Shown here: piece after piece, positions 8,066 to 17,051 of the stretch
Layout: each line of letters opens with the position of its first letter
Position numbering within the stretch: the stretch's first letter is position 1
NCBI GenBank assembly: GCA_947258655.1
Contig: CAMYJD010000031.1
Span: forward strand, 1-41,247
Direction of reading: 5' to 3'
Source of the DNA: an uncultured Gammaproteobacteria bacterium
GTDB lineage: Bacteria > Pseudomonadota > Gammaproteobacteria > JAADHQ01
Length of the DNA: 41,247 bases
Position numbers and translations under genes: made by a program
Notes under the pieces: model-generated
Databases searched by the model: none
Seen by the model: only the letters and a program-made list of their open reading frames with translations
What the model was told of the DNA's origin: nothing

Positions 8066-9253
8066 GTGGACATAAAACTGTCTGAGCGCGTCAAACGCGT
8101 CAAACCCTCGCCAACGCTGGCAATCACGGCACGTGCAGCGGAATTACGCGCTGCCGGCAAGGATATTCTCGGCCTGGGCGTAGGCGAACCGGATTTTGAT
8201 ACACCTGAACATATCAAAAAAGCTGCTATCGATGCTATCCAGCGCGGCGAAACCAAGTATACCGCAGTCGATGGCACACCGGCACTGAAGCAGGCCATTA
8301 TAAACAAGTTCAAGCGAGATAATCAGCTGGATTATCAGCCTGAGCAGATACTGGTTTCATGCGGTGGTAAACAAAGCTTTTATAACCTGTGTCAGGCCAT
8401 GCTGAATGAAGGTGATGAAGTTATCATACCGGCCCCATACTGGGTTTCCTATCCCGATATGGTGTTATTGGCCGATGCGACACCTGTTATCGTCATGGCA
8501 GGTCGGGAACAGGGTTTCAAAATAACACCAGATCAGCTGGAGCAGACCCTGAATGATAAAACACGCCTGTTTGTGATCAACAGTCCTTCCAATCCAACCG
8601 GCGTTGCCTACCGACGCGAGGAACTGCTGGCATTGGGAGAAGTACTCAGGCAATACCCCGATGTCCTTATTGCGACCGATGATATGTATGAACATATCCT
8701 GTGGATGGACGAAGCGTTTATGAATATCCTGATGGCATGCCCGGACTTGTATGAGCGCACAATTGTCCTCAATGGAGTATCCAAGGCCTATTCAATGACC
8801 GGCTGGAGGATCGGCTATGCCGCAGGCCCCGCTGATCTGATCAGGAACATGAAGAAAATCCAGTCACAGAGTACCTCGAATCCGTCATCTGTTTCGCAGG
8901 CCGCAGCCCTGGCCGCGCTGGAGGGTGGACAGACCTGCATTGACACAATGATGGTGGCTTTCCGCGAACGCAATCAATACCTGGTCGAGGCATTAAACCG
9001 GATACCCGGTTTTCAATGTCTGCAGGGCGATGGCACTTTCTATGCTTTCCCCGAGGTCAGTGCGGCCATTGCCAATATTGAGGGTGTCAACAACGATGTG
9101 GAGCTGGCCGAGTATCTGCTCAATGAGGCCGAAGTCGCAGTGGTTCCCGGCTCGGCCTTCGGTGCCGAAGGCTACATTCGGCTATCGTTTGCCACCAGTC
9201 TGGATGTACTCAAGGAGGCTATAGCCAGGATCGGCAAGGCACTGTCCAGATAG
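8066..9253 (+). CDS. Class I aspartate aminotransferase (PLP-dependent)
   Basis: I chose the GTG at 8066 because AAGGA (8055-8059) precedes it by six bases. The resulting product, starting MDIKLSERVKRVKPSPTL, has 395 residues, normal for subgroup I-gamma aspartate aminotransferases; the open frame extends upstream to an ATG at 8012 that lies in the uvrB promoter area. The enzyme transfers the amino group of aspartate to 2-oxoglutarate. The motifs GLGVGEPDFDTPEHI, NSPSNPTG and SKAYSMTGWRIGYAAGP are present; the PLP-binding lysine is Lys240. Some homologues also act on prephenate or aromatic oxo-acids, which would fit the aromatic pathway genes further along. That is inference only. Confidence 0.93.
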   Translation: MDIKLSERVKRVKPSPTLAITARAAELRAAGKDILGLGVGEPDFDTPEHIKKAAIDAIQRGETKYTAVDGTPALKQAIINKFKRDNQLDYQPEQILVSCGGKQSFYNLCQAMLNEGDEVIIPAPYWVSYPDMVLLADATPVIVMAGREQGFKITPDQLEQTLNDKTRLFVINSPSNPTGVAYRREELLALGEVLRQYPDVLIATDDMYEHILWMDEAFMNILMACPDLYERTIVLNGVSKAYSMTGWRIGYAAGPADLIRNMKKIQSQSTSNPSSVSQAAALAALEGGQTCIDTMMVAFRERNQYLVEALNRIPGFQCLQGDGTFYAFPEVSAAIANIEGVNNDVELAEYLLNEAEVAVVPGSAFGAEGYIRLSFATSLDVLKEAIARIGKALSR

Positions 9254-9329
9254 CGGTTTTTATTGTAAATTCGCCGTTTCACTATTGACCAGGGACAGAA
9301 CAATCAGTAAGATTAGCGCCCTGAACTGA

Positions 9330-9402
9330 TCCCCAATAGCTCAGTTGGTAGAGCAACGGACTGTTAATCCGTTTGTCCCTGGTTCGAGCCCAGGTTCAAT
9401 TC
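9330..9402 (+). tRNA. tRNA-Asn(GUU)-like gene with an unpaired acceptor stem (possible pseudo-tRNA)
   Basis: The cloverleaf is clear from position 8 to 65. The D arm is GCTC/GAGC with AGTTGGTA loop. The anticodon stem ACGGA/TCCGT carries loop CTGTTAA with anticodon GTT. The T arm is CCTGG-TTCGAGC-CCAGG. The 5' acceptor strand is TCCCCAA, so the 3' strand should read TTGGGGA. The sequence instead reads TTCAATT, pairing only at the two innermost positions, and no CCA follows (TGC instead). This looks like a tRNA-Asn whose 3' end has been replaced, or a decayed extra copy. Mismatch over five consecutive positions is too much for one sequencing error. Confidence 0.75.
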
Positions 9403-9512
9403 TGCAGATTTCACCCTCCTGGCAAGCATCCAACAAAACTGATAGCTCCTATCCTGAGATCTGCTCAGCACATAATATTCCGCCAAGTATAGTCTTGAAA
9501 TGGCAATGCGTA

Positions 9513-10394
9513 CTATTCGTCCATGCTCTCGACAAACTCTTTCAGATACACCTTGAAATCCTCGCCCAGATCCTTGTGATTAACACCATATTCGACCGTG
9601 GCAGCCAGATAGCCCAGTTTACTACCGCAGTCATAGCGCTTGCCACGGTAAGCGTAGGAATAGACATCCTGGGTTTTCATCAGTTGTGCAATGGCATCAG
9701 TCAGCTGGATTTCTCCACCCAGGCCCTTGGGAAGATTTTCGAGGATCCCGAAGATCTCCGGGGTCAGTATATAGCGCCCTACTACGCCCAGATTTGACGG
9801 CGCATGTTCAGGCAAGGGTTTCTCAACAATTTCCTGTATTTTGCCTGTCCTGCCGTCGACATCCGTTATTCTAACGATACCATACTTGTGGGTTTCCGAC
9901 GGATCAACCTCTTCCACCGCAACAATACTGCTCTGTACCTTATCGAACAGGTCTGTCATTTGAGATAATACCGGATTGCGTCCCCCATAAATCATGTCAT
10001 CGGCCAGCAACACTGCAAACGGCTCATCACCGATGACCTTTCTGGCACAATACACGGCATGTCCGAGACCCAGTGGGCGCGACTGTCTGATACCCATGGC
10101 AGTGACATATTCAGGCATGATATCCCTGATTTCTTCCAATTGATCAAATTTTCCTGCTGCCTCCAGCTGCACCTCGAGTTCGACCGATACATCAAAATGG
10201 TCCATAATCGCGCGTTTGCCACGCCCGGTGATGAATATGATCTCATCGCAACCGGCATCGATGGCCTCCTTGACCGCGTACTGGATCAATGGTTTATCAA
10301 CAACGGGTAACATCTCCTTCGGACTGGCCTTGGTAGCCGGTAAGAATCGAGTTCCTAATCCCCCCACGGGAAATACTGCCTTCTTGATCTTCAT
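9513..10394 (-). CDS. galU: UTP-glucose-1-phosphate uridylyltransferase (GalU)
   Basis: The 293-residue cytosolic enzyme makes UDP-glucose from UTP and glucose-1-phosphate, for polysaccharide, LPS and glycan synthesis. The nucleotide-binding signature GGLGTRFLPATK is near the N-terminus, followed by KEMLPVVDKPLIQYAV. LADDMIYG supplies the metal-site aspartates, and IVEKP supplies a substrate-contacting lysine. Length and motifs match bacterial GalU. It starts at ATG 10394 with only weak Shine-Dalgarno signal. It is the first gene after the glcF-like gene on this strand, 85 bp away, and has its own upstream palindrome (10435-10448). It ends facing the tRNA-Asn-like gene. Confidence 0.96.
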   Translation of the reverse strand: MKIKKAVFPVGGLGTRFLPATKASPKEMLPVVDKPLIQYAVKEAIDAGCDEIIFITGRGKRAIMDHFDVSVELEVQLEAAGKFDQLEEIRDIMPEYVTAMGIRQSRPLGLGHAVYCARKVIGDEPFAVLLADDMIYGGRNPVLSQMTDLFDKVQSSIVAVEEVDPSETHKYGIVRITDVDGRTGKIQEIVEKPLPEHAPSNLGVVGRYILTPEIFGILENLPKGLGGEIQLTDAIAQLMKTQDVYSYAYRGKRYDCGSKLGYLAATVEYGVNHKDLGEDFKVYLKEFVESMDE

Positions 10395-10434
10395 GTAATT
10401 TCTCTAATTTCTCTAATATGAAATTGACGATTAA

Positions 10435-10448
10435 GTGAATATATTCAC
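10435..10448. promoter_or_regulatory. Perfect 14-bp palindrome upstream of galU
   Basis: GTGAATATATTCAC is fully self-complementary and lies about 40 bp before the galU ATG on the minus strand, in the usual place for an operator overlapping a promoter. Between it and the gene are two direct copies of AGAGAAATT (minus strand). The binding protein is unknown. Confidence 0.4.
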
Positions 10449-10479
10449 CTGATTAAAAAACATACTAGCATACAGGTTA

Positions 10480-11724
10480 CTACATTCCCAAAGCCCTGGC
10501 CACCAGATTTATCGGATGTATGACCTCTAAGTTGTCATTTTTATTACAAATATTACGAAACTGCAAAATACAGCCGATATTACTGCTGACAATCAATCCT
10601 GTCTGTATCTCTATCGCATCGACAGCGGAATCCCTTATGCGCGCGGACCATTCGGGATAATCGAGCGTATAGGAACCTGCCGCACCACAGCAGCCGCTAC
10701 GGGGAAAATCGTGAATGAGCAAACCAGGTATTCTGGAAATCAGGGAATATACAGCGTCTGTATTTTTTAACACATTTCGTTGCGTACAAGGGTAATGTAA
10801 CTGTACTTCGCTGTTAATCGGCTGCAGCTCCATGCCTTCGGACCAGGCAATACTTTCCAGAAACGAACACATATCCACCATCGACCAGGATGGGATCTGT
10901 GCCTGAGATGAAGCGGCATTGGCCTGATCGATCATGGTTGCAGTACATGCCGATGCAAGGCTGATTACGGCCTTGATATCATAACGTTCAAATGCATGGA
11001 CATTGTCCAGATAGAATCTATCAGCAGCCCTCTTTTCACCGGCATGCAAGTGCAGCGCACCACAGCATTGCTGATCGGCAGGGATAAATACACCAATGCC
11101 CAGGTGGTTCAACACGCGGATACTATCCTGCAGACTGCTGCTGTCGAAGAATTCATTGACGCAACCAAGAAACAGCCCGACCGCAAACTTCTGCTCCGCT
11201 ACAGGCGGGTAATATTCCTGCCACTGTGGTGCAGGCTTCATCTCAACGGCAAACTGCAGATACCTGTCCAGGGTGGTGGATTTAGACGAAGGCATAAGCC
11301 TCATCAGCTCAACTAGTCTCAGCCGCTTTATTATTGTCACCAGACTCCTGGCGAATTTACGTTTACTGACAAAATTCAGCAGCCGTTTTTTATACCAGGA
11401 GCCGGGTAACGCCGAACGCGGCATGGATGCGCGGGTTGAATCCATAATCCGTGCAAAAGGTACCTGGGCAGGACAGATATTTTCACAAGACCTGCATAAC
11501 AGACAATGATCAAGATGTTGCTGCAAGATATTATCCATCTGCAGATCCCCGTTAAGATACGCCGAGATCAACGACAGCCGTCCACGCGGCGACTCGGCCT
11601 CTTGCCGGGATAGTTGATACGTGGGGCAATGCGGTATACACATACCACAGGCCACACACATATCTGCAGCACTCAGGATTTCCGCCCTGATACTGTCATG
11701 AATAGGATGTTGCTTGTCTGTCAA
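10480..11724 (-). CDS. glcF: Glycolate oxidase iron-sulfur subunit (GlcF-like)
   Basis: The 414-residue product carries two 4Fe-4S ferredoxin motifs, CVACGMCIPHCP (near residue 23) and CLLCRSCENICP (near 74). Two CCG (heterodisulfide-reductase-type) domains follow, marked by QQCCGALHLHAG and RSGCCGAAGSY. This is the GlcF architecture; GlcF passes electrons from the flavin subunits GlcD/GlcE of glycolate dehydrogenase at the membrane. No glcD or glcE is in the window, so a related lactate-type oxidoreductase partner is possible. The start is a TTG at 11724 with no strong ribosome binding site. It follows pyrF by 27 bp and precedes galU. A Gph-like phosphatase that could make glycolate is present at 30658. 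Confidence 0.85.
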   Translation of the reverse strand: MTDKQHPIHDSIRAEILSAADMCVACGMCIPHCPTYQLSRQEAESPRGRLSLISAYLNGDLQMDNILQQHLDHCLLCRSCENICPAQVPFARIMDSTRASMPRSALPGSWYKKRLLNFVSKRKFARSLVTIIKRLRLVELMRLMPSSKSTTLDRYLQFAVEMKPAPQWQEYYPPVAEQKFAVGLFLGCVNEFFDSSSLQDSIRVLNHLGIGVFIPADQQCCGALHLHAGEKRAADRFYLDNVHAFERYDIKAVISLASACTATMIDQANAASSQAQIPSWSMVDMCSFLESIAWSEGMELQPINSEVQLHYPCTQRNVLKNTDAVYSLISRIPGLLIHDFPRSGCCGAAGSYTLDYPEWSARIRDSAVDAIEIQTGLIVSSNIGCILQFRNICNKNDNLEVIHPINLVARALGM

Positions 11725-11751
11725 TGTAATAGGGATTGATAGAAATGCCGA

Positions 11752-12471
11752 TCACGCATCAGACTGTTGCAATTGCTGGTTAATCTGGTTCAGCACTGCG
11801 AGAGGGTCCTTTGCCTGGGTTATAGGTCGACCTATAACCAGATAGTGGCTACCACATTGCATGGCCTGTTGTGGCGTCATAATGCGTTTCTGGTCTCCCA
11901 CAGCGCTCCCAGCCGGCCGTATACCAGGCGTTACCAGTATAAAGTCATCGCCCAACTGCGACTTCAGTTCGCCGGCCTCCTGCGCAGAACAGACAACACC
12001 GTCGAGACCACTGTCCCGACTCAGGGCGGCCAGACGCAATACCTGTTGCGCAGGGCTATCCTGTACACCCACCTCGCGCAGGTCAAGCTCAGCCATGCTG
12101 GTTAGTACCGTTACAGCTATCAGCAACGGCCGCTCCTTGCCACTTTCATCAAGGGCCTGTCTGGCCGCCTCCATCATTTTTCGACCGCCCGAGGCATGAA
12201 CGTTCAGCATCCATACACCCAGATCAGCAGCGGCTGCACATGCCCCGGCAACAGTATTCGGGATATCGTGAAACTTCAGGTCCAGAAACACATCAAATCC
12301 ACGCCCAACCAGCGATTTGACCAGGCCGGGTCCCGCATGGGTAAACAATTCCTTGCCAACCTTCAGGCGACACGATCCTGCAGGTAAGCGATCGACAAAT
12401 TCGAGCACCCTGTTCTCGTCTGAAAAATCCAGCGCCACAATGACCGGGGATATATTATTCGTTGCTGTCAT
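11752..12471 (-). CDS. pyrF: Orotidine 5'-phosphate decarboxylase (PyrF)
   Basis: The 239-residue enzyme converts OMP to UMP, the last step of de novo pyrimidine synthesis. The start VALDFSDE, the catalytic motif [12 protein letters not shown] (Lys and Asp of the D-K-D network), the VHASGG strand and the VTPGIRP and VIGRPIT phosphate-binding loops are all present. AGGAG lies about ten bases before the ATG. It follows lapB by 20 bp, the same order as in enterobacteria (lapA-lapB-pyrF), so the three are probably cotranscribed. Confidence 0.97.
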   Translation of the reverse strand: MTATNNISPVIVALDFSDENRVLEFVDRLPAGSCRLKVGKELFTHAGPGLVKSLVGRGFDVFLDLKFHDIPNTVAGACAAAADLGVWMLNVHASGGRKMMEAARQALDESGKERPLLIAVTVLTSMAELDLREVGVQDSPAQQVLRLAALSRDSGLDGVVCSAQEAGELKSQLGDDFILVTPGIRPAGSAVGDQKRIMTPQQAMQCGSHYLVIGRPITQAKDPLAVLNQINQQLQQSDA

Positions 12472-12491
12472 GAGATATCTGACTCCTGCTT

Positions 12492-13652
12492 TTATTCTGC
12501 GGCCACGCCCTTAATGGGTTTGATCGTATTCCATTGTTTACATCCGGGGCACTGCCAGTGCATGGATTTACCACTAAAACCGCAATGATTGCATTCATAT
12601 ACCGGCTTGTTTTGCATTAATGTATTGATCAGGTCTCTTAAAATCGTCAGATTTTCCCGTGCCCTGCCTTCACTCCTGTCGAGATTGAGTTCAACCAGCC
12701 ATTGCAGACCGCGTACCGAAGGTTTATGACGAAGTTGCTCGACCATAAATGCAATAGCCTCGCCTTCATCTTCAGAAAGGATTTCCTCTGCCCGGTATAA
12801 CACAGGTGTAATACCGCCATAGTGTTCGAGGATGCCATTCAGAAACTGTGACATTTCCTTTTCTTTACCGGTCTTTGTATAACATTCTTTCAGCGACTGA
12901 ATCACTTTAGGGAAATACTCGACATCCTGACTGACAACCTGCAAAAAATAACTGATGGCGCGATCATAATTGTCTTCATTCATCGCCTTTTTAGCCACCA
13001 ATATGCTGGCGCGTACACAACTGCTATCATGCGCGAAGGCCTGCTCAATGAAGCGACTGAATTGTAACTTGTCACCCGTTTGCAGTGATTTTTCGGCCAG
13101 TTCACAATAGTATTGGGCAATGACTACACCGCTATCCTTGCCGGTTTCCCTGTCATACTGGTTGCATATCTCGATCGCTTTTTCCCAGTCCTGCTCTTGC
13201 TGATAGATATCAATCAGGTGCTTTAATGCTTTTGGTACCATCGATTTCAGTTCAATCAGCTCCTGAAACAGATCTTCAGCACGGTCCAGTAATCCGGCCT
13301 TCATGTAATCCTCGCCCAGCTCGAACAGCGCATGTGACCTCTGCTCATGACTGAGTGTGGGCCTGGCAATCAGGTTCTGATGAATACGTATTGCCCGGTC
13401 CACTTCCCCTCTGCGTCTGAACAGGCTACCGAGGGCGAGATGGGTTTCAGCAGTATCATTATCGACTTCCGCCATGCGTACGAATACTTCAATGGCCTTG
13501 TCGGGCTGCTCATTGAGTAAATAATTCAAGCCCTTGAAATAATCGGAACTAACATCAAAACAAGGCTTATTGTCTTCTTTTTTATTACGGCGTGCTGCCA
13601 TCCAGCCAGACGCTGCGGCAACAGGCAATAATAACCATAATAGTTCCTGCAT
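12492..13652 (-). CDS. lapB: Lipopolysaccharide assembly protein LapB (YciM)
   Basis: The ATG at 13652 is preferred over a TTG one codon earlier because GGGA precedes it at suitable spacing and it directly follows the lapA-like stop. The 386-residue product has an N-terminal membrane anchor ([17 protein letters not shown]), then a long cytosolic array of TPR repeats. A C-terminal rubredoxin-type metal knuckle has two Cys pairs, [18 protein letters not shown]. LapB works with FtsH to control LpxC turnover and hence LPS synthesis. Gene context (ihfB - lapA - lapB - pyrF) supports the call. Confidence 0.95.
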   Translation of the reverse strand: MQELLWLLLPVAAASGWMAARRNKKEDNKPCFDVSSDYFKGLNYLLNEQPDKAIEVFVRMAEVDNDTAETHLALGSLFRRRGEVDRAIRIHQNLIARPTLSHEQRSHALFELGEDYMKAGLLDRAEDLFQELIELKSMVPKALKHLIDIYQQEQDWEKAIEICNQYDRETGKDSGVVIAQYYCELAEKSLQTGDKLQFSRFIEQAFAHDSSCVRASILVAKKAMNEDNYDRAISYFLQVVSQDVEYFPKVIQSLKECYTKTGKEKEMSQFLNGILEHYGGITPVLYRAEEILSEDEGEAIAFMVEQLRHKPSVRGLQWLVELNLDRSEGRARENLTILRDLINTLMQNKPVYECNHCGFSGKSMHWQCPGCKQWNTIKPIKGVAAE

Positions 13653-13655
13653 CAA

Positions 13656-13931
13656 TCAATATCCCTGAGAGGCAAGCGTGTGAAATTGGCCACTTGCTGC
13701 ACGATTTGCTTTTGAAGCCACATATGTCCACGCTGCTGCCCGACTATCAGCCGCAGGCGCCATGACACCCATGATGGCAGCGCTAATGAGCACCACTACG
13801 ACCACCGCTGACAGCGAATTGGCTGCTGGTATAATGCAACAATTTAAATCAGCTGGCACTGTGTATTGCAGTGTTAACAGGGCCGCCGTCAAAGCGATCC
13901 AGTTAATTATCATAATACCTGGTATTTTCAC
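13656..13931 (-). CDS. Small membrane protein in the lapA position (divergent LapA-like)
   Basis: The 91-residue product has two predicted transmembrane stretches, IMIINWIALTAALLTLQYTV and SAVVVVVLISAAIMGVMA. This is the two-helix layout of LapA (YciS), and the gene lies immediately upstream of lapB exactly where lapA lies in enterobacteria. The C-terminal part is Ala-rich and lacks the long basic coiled coil usual in LapA, so similarity rests mostly on topology and position. The start could be the GTG at 13931 (GGTGG four bases before it) or the ATG at 13913. The stop codon ends four bases before the lapB ATG. Confidence 0.6.
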   Translation of the reverse strand: MKIPGIMIINWIALTAALLTLQYTVPADLNCCIIPAANSLSAVVVVVLISAAIMGVMAPAADSRAAAWTYVASKANRAASGQFHTLASQGY

Positions 13932-14017
13932 GCGTCCACCGGAAATCTCAATTCGATCATATGCTTATGTACAATTGAACAACAGCTCCATGATAACTTA
14001 GTTTAGATATGAATTTC

Positions 14018-14023
14018 ATTATA
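14018..14023 (-). promoter_or_regulatory. Possible -10 element for lapA-lapB-pyrF
   Basis: On the minus strand a perfect TATAAT lies just beyond the ihfB terminator and about 85 bases before the lapA-like start. No good -35 is seen at 16-18 bases. Because the terminator would isolate lapA-lapB from ihfB, a promoter is expected here. Confidence 0.35.
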
Positions 14024-14030
14024 CACACAT

Positions 14031-14057
14031 AAAAAAACCGCCTGATGACGGCGGTTT
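14031..14057 (-). terminator. Rho-independent terminator after ihfB
   Basis: On the minus strand AAACCGCC (14057-14050) pairs with GGCGGTTT (14042-14035) around a 7-nt loop and runs into a T7 tract. It lies 25 bases after the ihfB stop codon. Confidence 0.92.
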
Positions 14058-14081
14058 CTGTTATGCGGATTCTGTTATAAA

Positions 14082-14393
14082 TCAGGTCGATTCCAGAACC
14101 GGATAATCAGCCTTGCTTTTATCTACACGTTCGCGGAGTTCCTTACCCGGCTTGAAGTGCGGTACATGCTTACCCGGTAATGTAACGGAATCCCCGGTTT
14201 TCGGATTTCGACCGATTCGCGGGGGTCTGAAATGCAATGAGAAGCTTCCAAAACCCCTGATTTCTATCCGCTGCCCGGTGGCCAGTGCCTGGCTCATTTG
14301 TTCCAGCAGGCTCTTAACCGCGAGCTCAACATCTTTATAAGCAAGATGCCCCTGTTTCCTGGCGAGAGATTCAATCAGTTCTGATTTTGTCAT
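14082..14393 (-). CDS. ihfB: Integration host factor beta subunit
   Basis: The 103-residue product is a DNABII protein with the N-terminal helices ([13 protein letters not shown]), the [26 protein letters not shown] arm with the DNA-intercalating proline region, and the [12 protein letters not shown] end. IHF, the IhfA/IhfB dimer, bends DNA sharply and assists recombination, replication and transcription. Position directly after rpsA is the classical one and distinguishes IhfB from HU. It has its own probable promoter (14467-14495) and terminator (14031-14057). Confidence 0.96.
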   Translation of the reverse strand: MTKSELIESLARKQGHLAYKDVELAVKSLLEQMSQALATGQRIEIRGFGSFSLHFRPPRIGRNPKTGDSVTLPGKHVPHFKPGKELRERVDKSKADYPVLEST

Positions 14394-14414
14394 TATTTTA
14401 TCCCGTAGTACTGG

Positions 14415-14432
14415 GAGACCTTCCCTGGTCTC
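14415..14432 (-). promoter_or_regulatory. Hairpin in the ihfB leader
   Basis: GAGACC (14415-14420) and GGTCTC (14427-14432) form a perfect 6-bp stem with a 6-nt loop, 22 bases before the ihfB start. It has no T tract, so it is more likely a leader structure than a terminator. Confidence 0.4.
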
Positions 14433-14466
14433 TCGTTAATCCGATATCTACATACACCTTAGACAA

Positions 14467-14495
14467 GTTTTAGAGAAAAATCAATGAAAAGTCAA
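14467..14495 (-). promoter_or_regulatory. Sigma-70-type promoter for ihfB
   Basis: On the minus strand TTGACT (14495-14490) is followed after exactly 17 bases by TAAAAC (14472-14467). It starts just past the rpsA stop codon, about 75 bases ahead of the ihfB ATG. An ihfB promoter between rpsA and ihfB is also known in E. coli. Confidence 0.5.
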
Positions 14496-14499
14496 TGCC

Positions 14500-16179
14500 T
14501 TATTCGGATTGATTATCCATTTGCTCCTTTAATATATCACCCAGTGTTGCAGTACCTGCACCTTCGGATTGACGGCTGTAGTCCTCTATGGCCCTGGCCT
14601 CGTCTTCAGAGTCCTTGGCCTTGATGGACAACATGATCGACCTGTTCTTGCGATCTACACCCATAAACTTGGCCTCAACCTCGTCGCCGACACTGAGCAT
14701 GGTGCGGGCATCTTCAACACGGTCTCGGGTCAGTTCAGATGCACGCAGAATGCCATCAACACTGTCACCCAGGTCAATAATAGCGGCCTTGGCGTCCACT
14801 TCCTTTACCGTGCCCTTGACGATCGAGCCCTTGGCATGTTCAGCGACGAAATTCGAGTACGGGTCCTTGTCCATTTGCTTCAGTCCCAAAGAGATCCTTT
14901 CACGTTCCGGGTCGATAGCCAGAATAACGGCCTCTATTTCATCGCCCTTCTTGAAGTTTCTGATCGCATCTTCTCCGGTCGTATTCCAGGAGATATCCGA
15001 CAGATGAATCAGACCATCGATATAGCCTTCGAGACCGACAAAAATACCAAAATCGGTAATCGATTTGATAACACCACTGATCTTGTCACCCTTGGCGTGT
15101 GTATTCGAGAAATCTTCCCAGGGATTGGTCTGGCATTGCTTCATGCCGAGAGAGATACGACGACGTTCCTCATCGATATCGAGGACGACGACTTCAACTT
15201 CCTGACTCAGATGAACGACCTTGGCAGGATTCACGTTCTTGTTTGTCCAGTCCATTTCGGATACGTGAACAAGTCCTTCCACGCCTTCTTCAAGCTCAAT
15301 GAAACAGCCATAGTCGGCAATGTTGGTGACCTTGCCGAACAGACGCTTGCCTTCAGGATAGCGCCGTGCAATACCCTGCCATGGATCTTCACCCATTTGT
15401 TTAAGACCCAGGGAAACACGATTCTTTTCACGATCAAAGCGCAGGATCTTGACTTCGATTTCATCACCTACATTGACGATTTCGGATGGATGCTTGACGC
15501 GTTTCCATGCCATATCAGTAATGTGCAATAGACCGTCAATTCCACCGAGATCAACAAACGCACCGTAGTCAGTGAGATTCTTGATAACACCCTTGGTGAT
15601 ACTGCCCTCTTCAAGATTCTGCAGCAGGGTTTCACGCTCTTCACTGTATTCTTTTTCTACCACTGCGCGGCGTGACACAACGACATTGTTACGCAATTTG
15701 TCCAGCTTGATGACCTTGAATTCGAGTTCTTTTCCTTCAAGATAGGTTGCATCCCTGACTGGACGCACATCGACCAGTGAACCGGGAAGGAATGCACGAA
15801 TATTGTGGATTTCAACGGTGAAACCACCCTTGACCTTGCCACTGATAATCCCGGTAACGATCTCTTCGTCTTCCTGGGCCTTCTCCAGAAATTTCCAGGC
15901 TTCTGCACGTTTGGCTTTCTCACGAGACAGTCGGGTTTCACCGTAACCGTCTTCCAGTGATTCAAGCGCCACATCTACTTCATCACCGACATTAATTTCC
16001 AGTTCACCTTTTTCGTTGTAGAACTGATCTATCGGAATACTACCCTCGGATTTAAGGCCAGCATTGACGACGACGGCATCGTTGCGAATATCGACGATTT
16101 GTCCCTTCAGGATCGTGCCCTGACGCATGTCGTTGGTAGCGAGGCTTTCTTCAAATAATTGTGCAAAACTTTCAGTCAT
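14500..16179 (-). CDS. rpsA: 30S ribosomal protein S1
   Basis: The start at ATG 16179 ([12 protein letters not shown]) is chosen because it matches the usual S1 N-terminus and has GGGAA nine bases upstream; an in-frame ATG eight codons earlier is less likely. The 559-residue product has six S1/OB-fold repeats, each marked by a G.V..I..YG.FV.L blend and an HIS/HVSEM element. S1 binds mRNA leaders and places them on the 30S subunit. Residue count matches the six-domain gammaproteobacterial form (about 557). A 138-bp leader separates it from cmk and may be the target of S1 autoregulation, as known in E. coli. Confidence 0.97.
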   Translation of the reverse strand: MTESFAQLFEESLATNDMRQGTILKGQIVDIRNDAVVVNAGLKSEGSIPIDQFYNEKGELEINVGDEVDVALESLEDGYGETRLSREKAKRAEAWKFLEKAQEDEEIVTGIISGKVKGGFTVEIHNIRAFLPGSLVDVRPVRDATYLEGKELEFKVIKLDKLRNNVVVSRRAVVEKEYSEERETLLQNLEEGSITKGVIKNLTDYGAFVDLGGIDGLLHITDMAWKRVKHPSEIVNVGDEIEVKILRFDREKNRVSLGLKQMGEDPWQGIARRYPEGKRLFGKVTNIADYGCFIELEEGVEGLVHVSEMDWTNKNVNPAKVVHLSQEVEVVVLDIDEERRRISLGMKQCQTNPWEDFSNTHAKGDKISGVIKSITDFGIFVGLEGYIDGLIHLSDISWNTTGEDAIRNFKKGDEIEAVILAIDPERERISLGLKQMDKDPYSNFVAEHAKGSIVKGTVKEVDAKAAIIDLGDSVDGILRASELTRDRVEDARTMLSVGDEVEAKFMGVDRKNRSIMLSIKAKDSEDEARAIEDYSRQSEGAGTATLGDILKEQMDNQSE

Positions 16180-16317
16180 TGGTTTAAATTCCCAAGCCCA
16201 CAAGTGGCTTTGTCATTGCGTTGTGTCCGTGACAGGGTAATACGGCAGTTCACGGGTACGTTAAATTCGATCAGCAACGGTCTTGCCAGGACTGCATGTG
16301 ACCATAAAAAATAATCA

Positions 16318-17034
16318 TCAGACTTTCGGCATAAGCGCACGCGCTTCAAGCAAAAGACCGATCTGTTGTATGACCTCGTCAATCGTCATGTCTGATGTAT
16401 CGATAATCTCTGCATCTTCCGCCGGTTTTAGCGGCGCAACGGTTCTTGAGGCATCCCTGTTATCCCGTTCGGCAATCTCTCGGGAAAGGGCCGGAATATT
16501 AACATTTAATCCTTTTTCTTTCAACTGTTTATATCGCCTTTTGGCACGTTCTTCTGCACTCGCTGTAAGGTATATCTTCAGGTCGGCATCCGGGAAGATG
16601 ACGGTCCCCATATCGCGCCCGTCAGCGGCCAGACCCGGGGACTGGCGAAACGAGCGCTGGCGGGACTTGAGGGCCTCGCGTACACTGGGTATGGTGGCCA
16701 CAATCGATGCATAATTCCCCATTTCTTCGGTGCGAATGGACTTGCTGACCTCCTCCCCTTCAAGAAATATGTCGGTTTCCATATTCATATCGCCACTCGG
16801 CTTGAATTCGACATCAAGGTGCTCGGCCATTGTTGTAATGGAGTTTATATCTTCAAAATCAACAGCATGGGAAATTACCGCGAGCGCGAGCACGCGATAC
16901 AATGCACCACTATCGAGCAAATGCCAGCCCAGTCTGTCGGCAATGATTCTGGCTATAGTGCCTTTACCGGTACCACTGGGGCCATCAATCGTGACCACCG
17001 CTACCGGTGCGTCTGCATGTGTGTTGTCAATCAT
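16318..17034 (-). CDS. cmk: Cytidylate kinase
   Basis: The start is taken at ATG 17034 ([26 protein letters not shown]), giving 238 residues; the open frame continues upstream into aroA. AGGA lies a suitable distance before it. The P-loop GPSGTGKGT binds [24 protein letters not shown] and the RDNRDASR lid segment are typical CMP kinase signatures. It phosphorylates CMP and dCMP. It sits between aroA and rpsA as in E. coli and Pseudomonas. Confidence 0.97.
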   Translation of the reverse strand: MIDNTHADAPVAVVTIDGPSGTGKGTIARIIADRLGWHLLDSGALYRVLALAVISHAVDFEDINSITTMAEHLDVEFKPSGDMNMETDIFLEGEEVSKSIRTEEMGNYASIVATIPSVREALKSRQRSFRQSPGLAADGRDMGTVIFPDADLKIYLTASAEERAKRRYKQLKEKGLNVNIPALSREIAERDNRDASRTVAPLKPAEDAEIIDTSDMTIDEVIQQIGLLLEARALMPKV

Positions 17035-17051
17035 GAGAAAATCCTGTTTTG

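Noticed and set aside
9345-9797. 150-codon open frame starting MVEQRTVNPFVPGSSPG
   Set aside because: Its first part is the translation of the tRNA-Asn-like gene, a well-known artefact, and the rest is antisense to galU.
14569-15531. 320-codon open frame on the plus strand
   Set aside because: It is fully antisense to rpsA, whose six S1 repeats are unambiguous. The frame has no recognisable domain.
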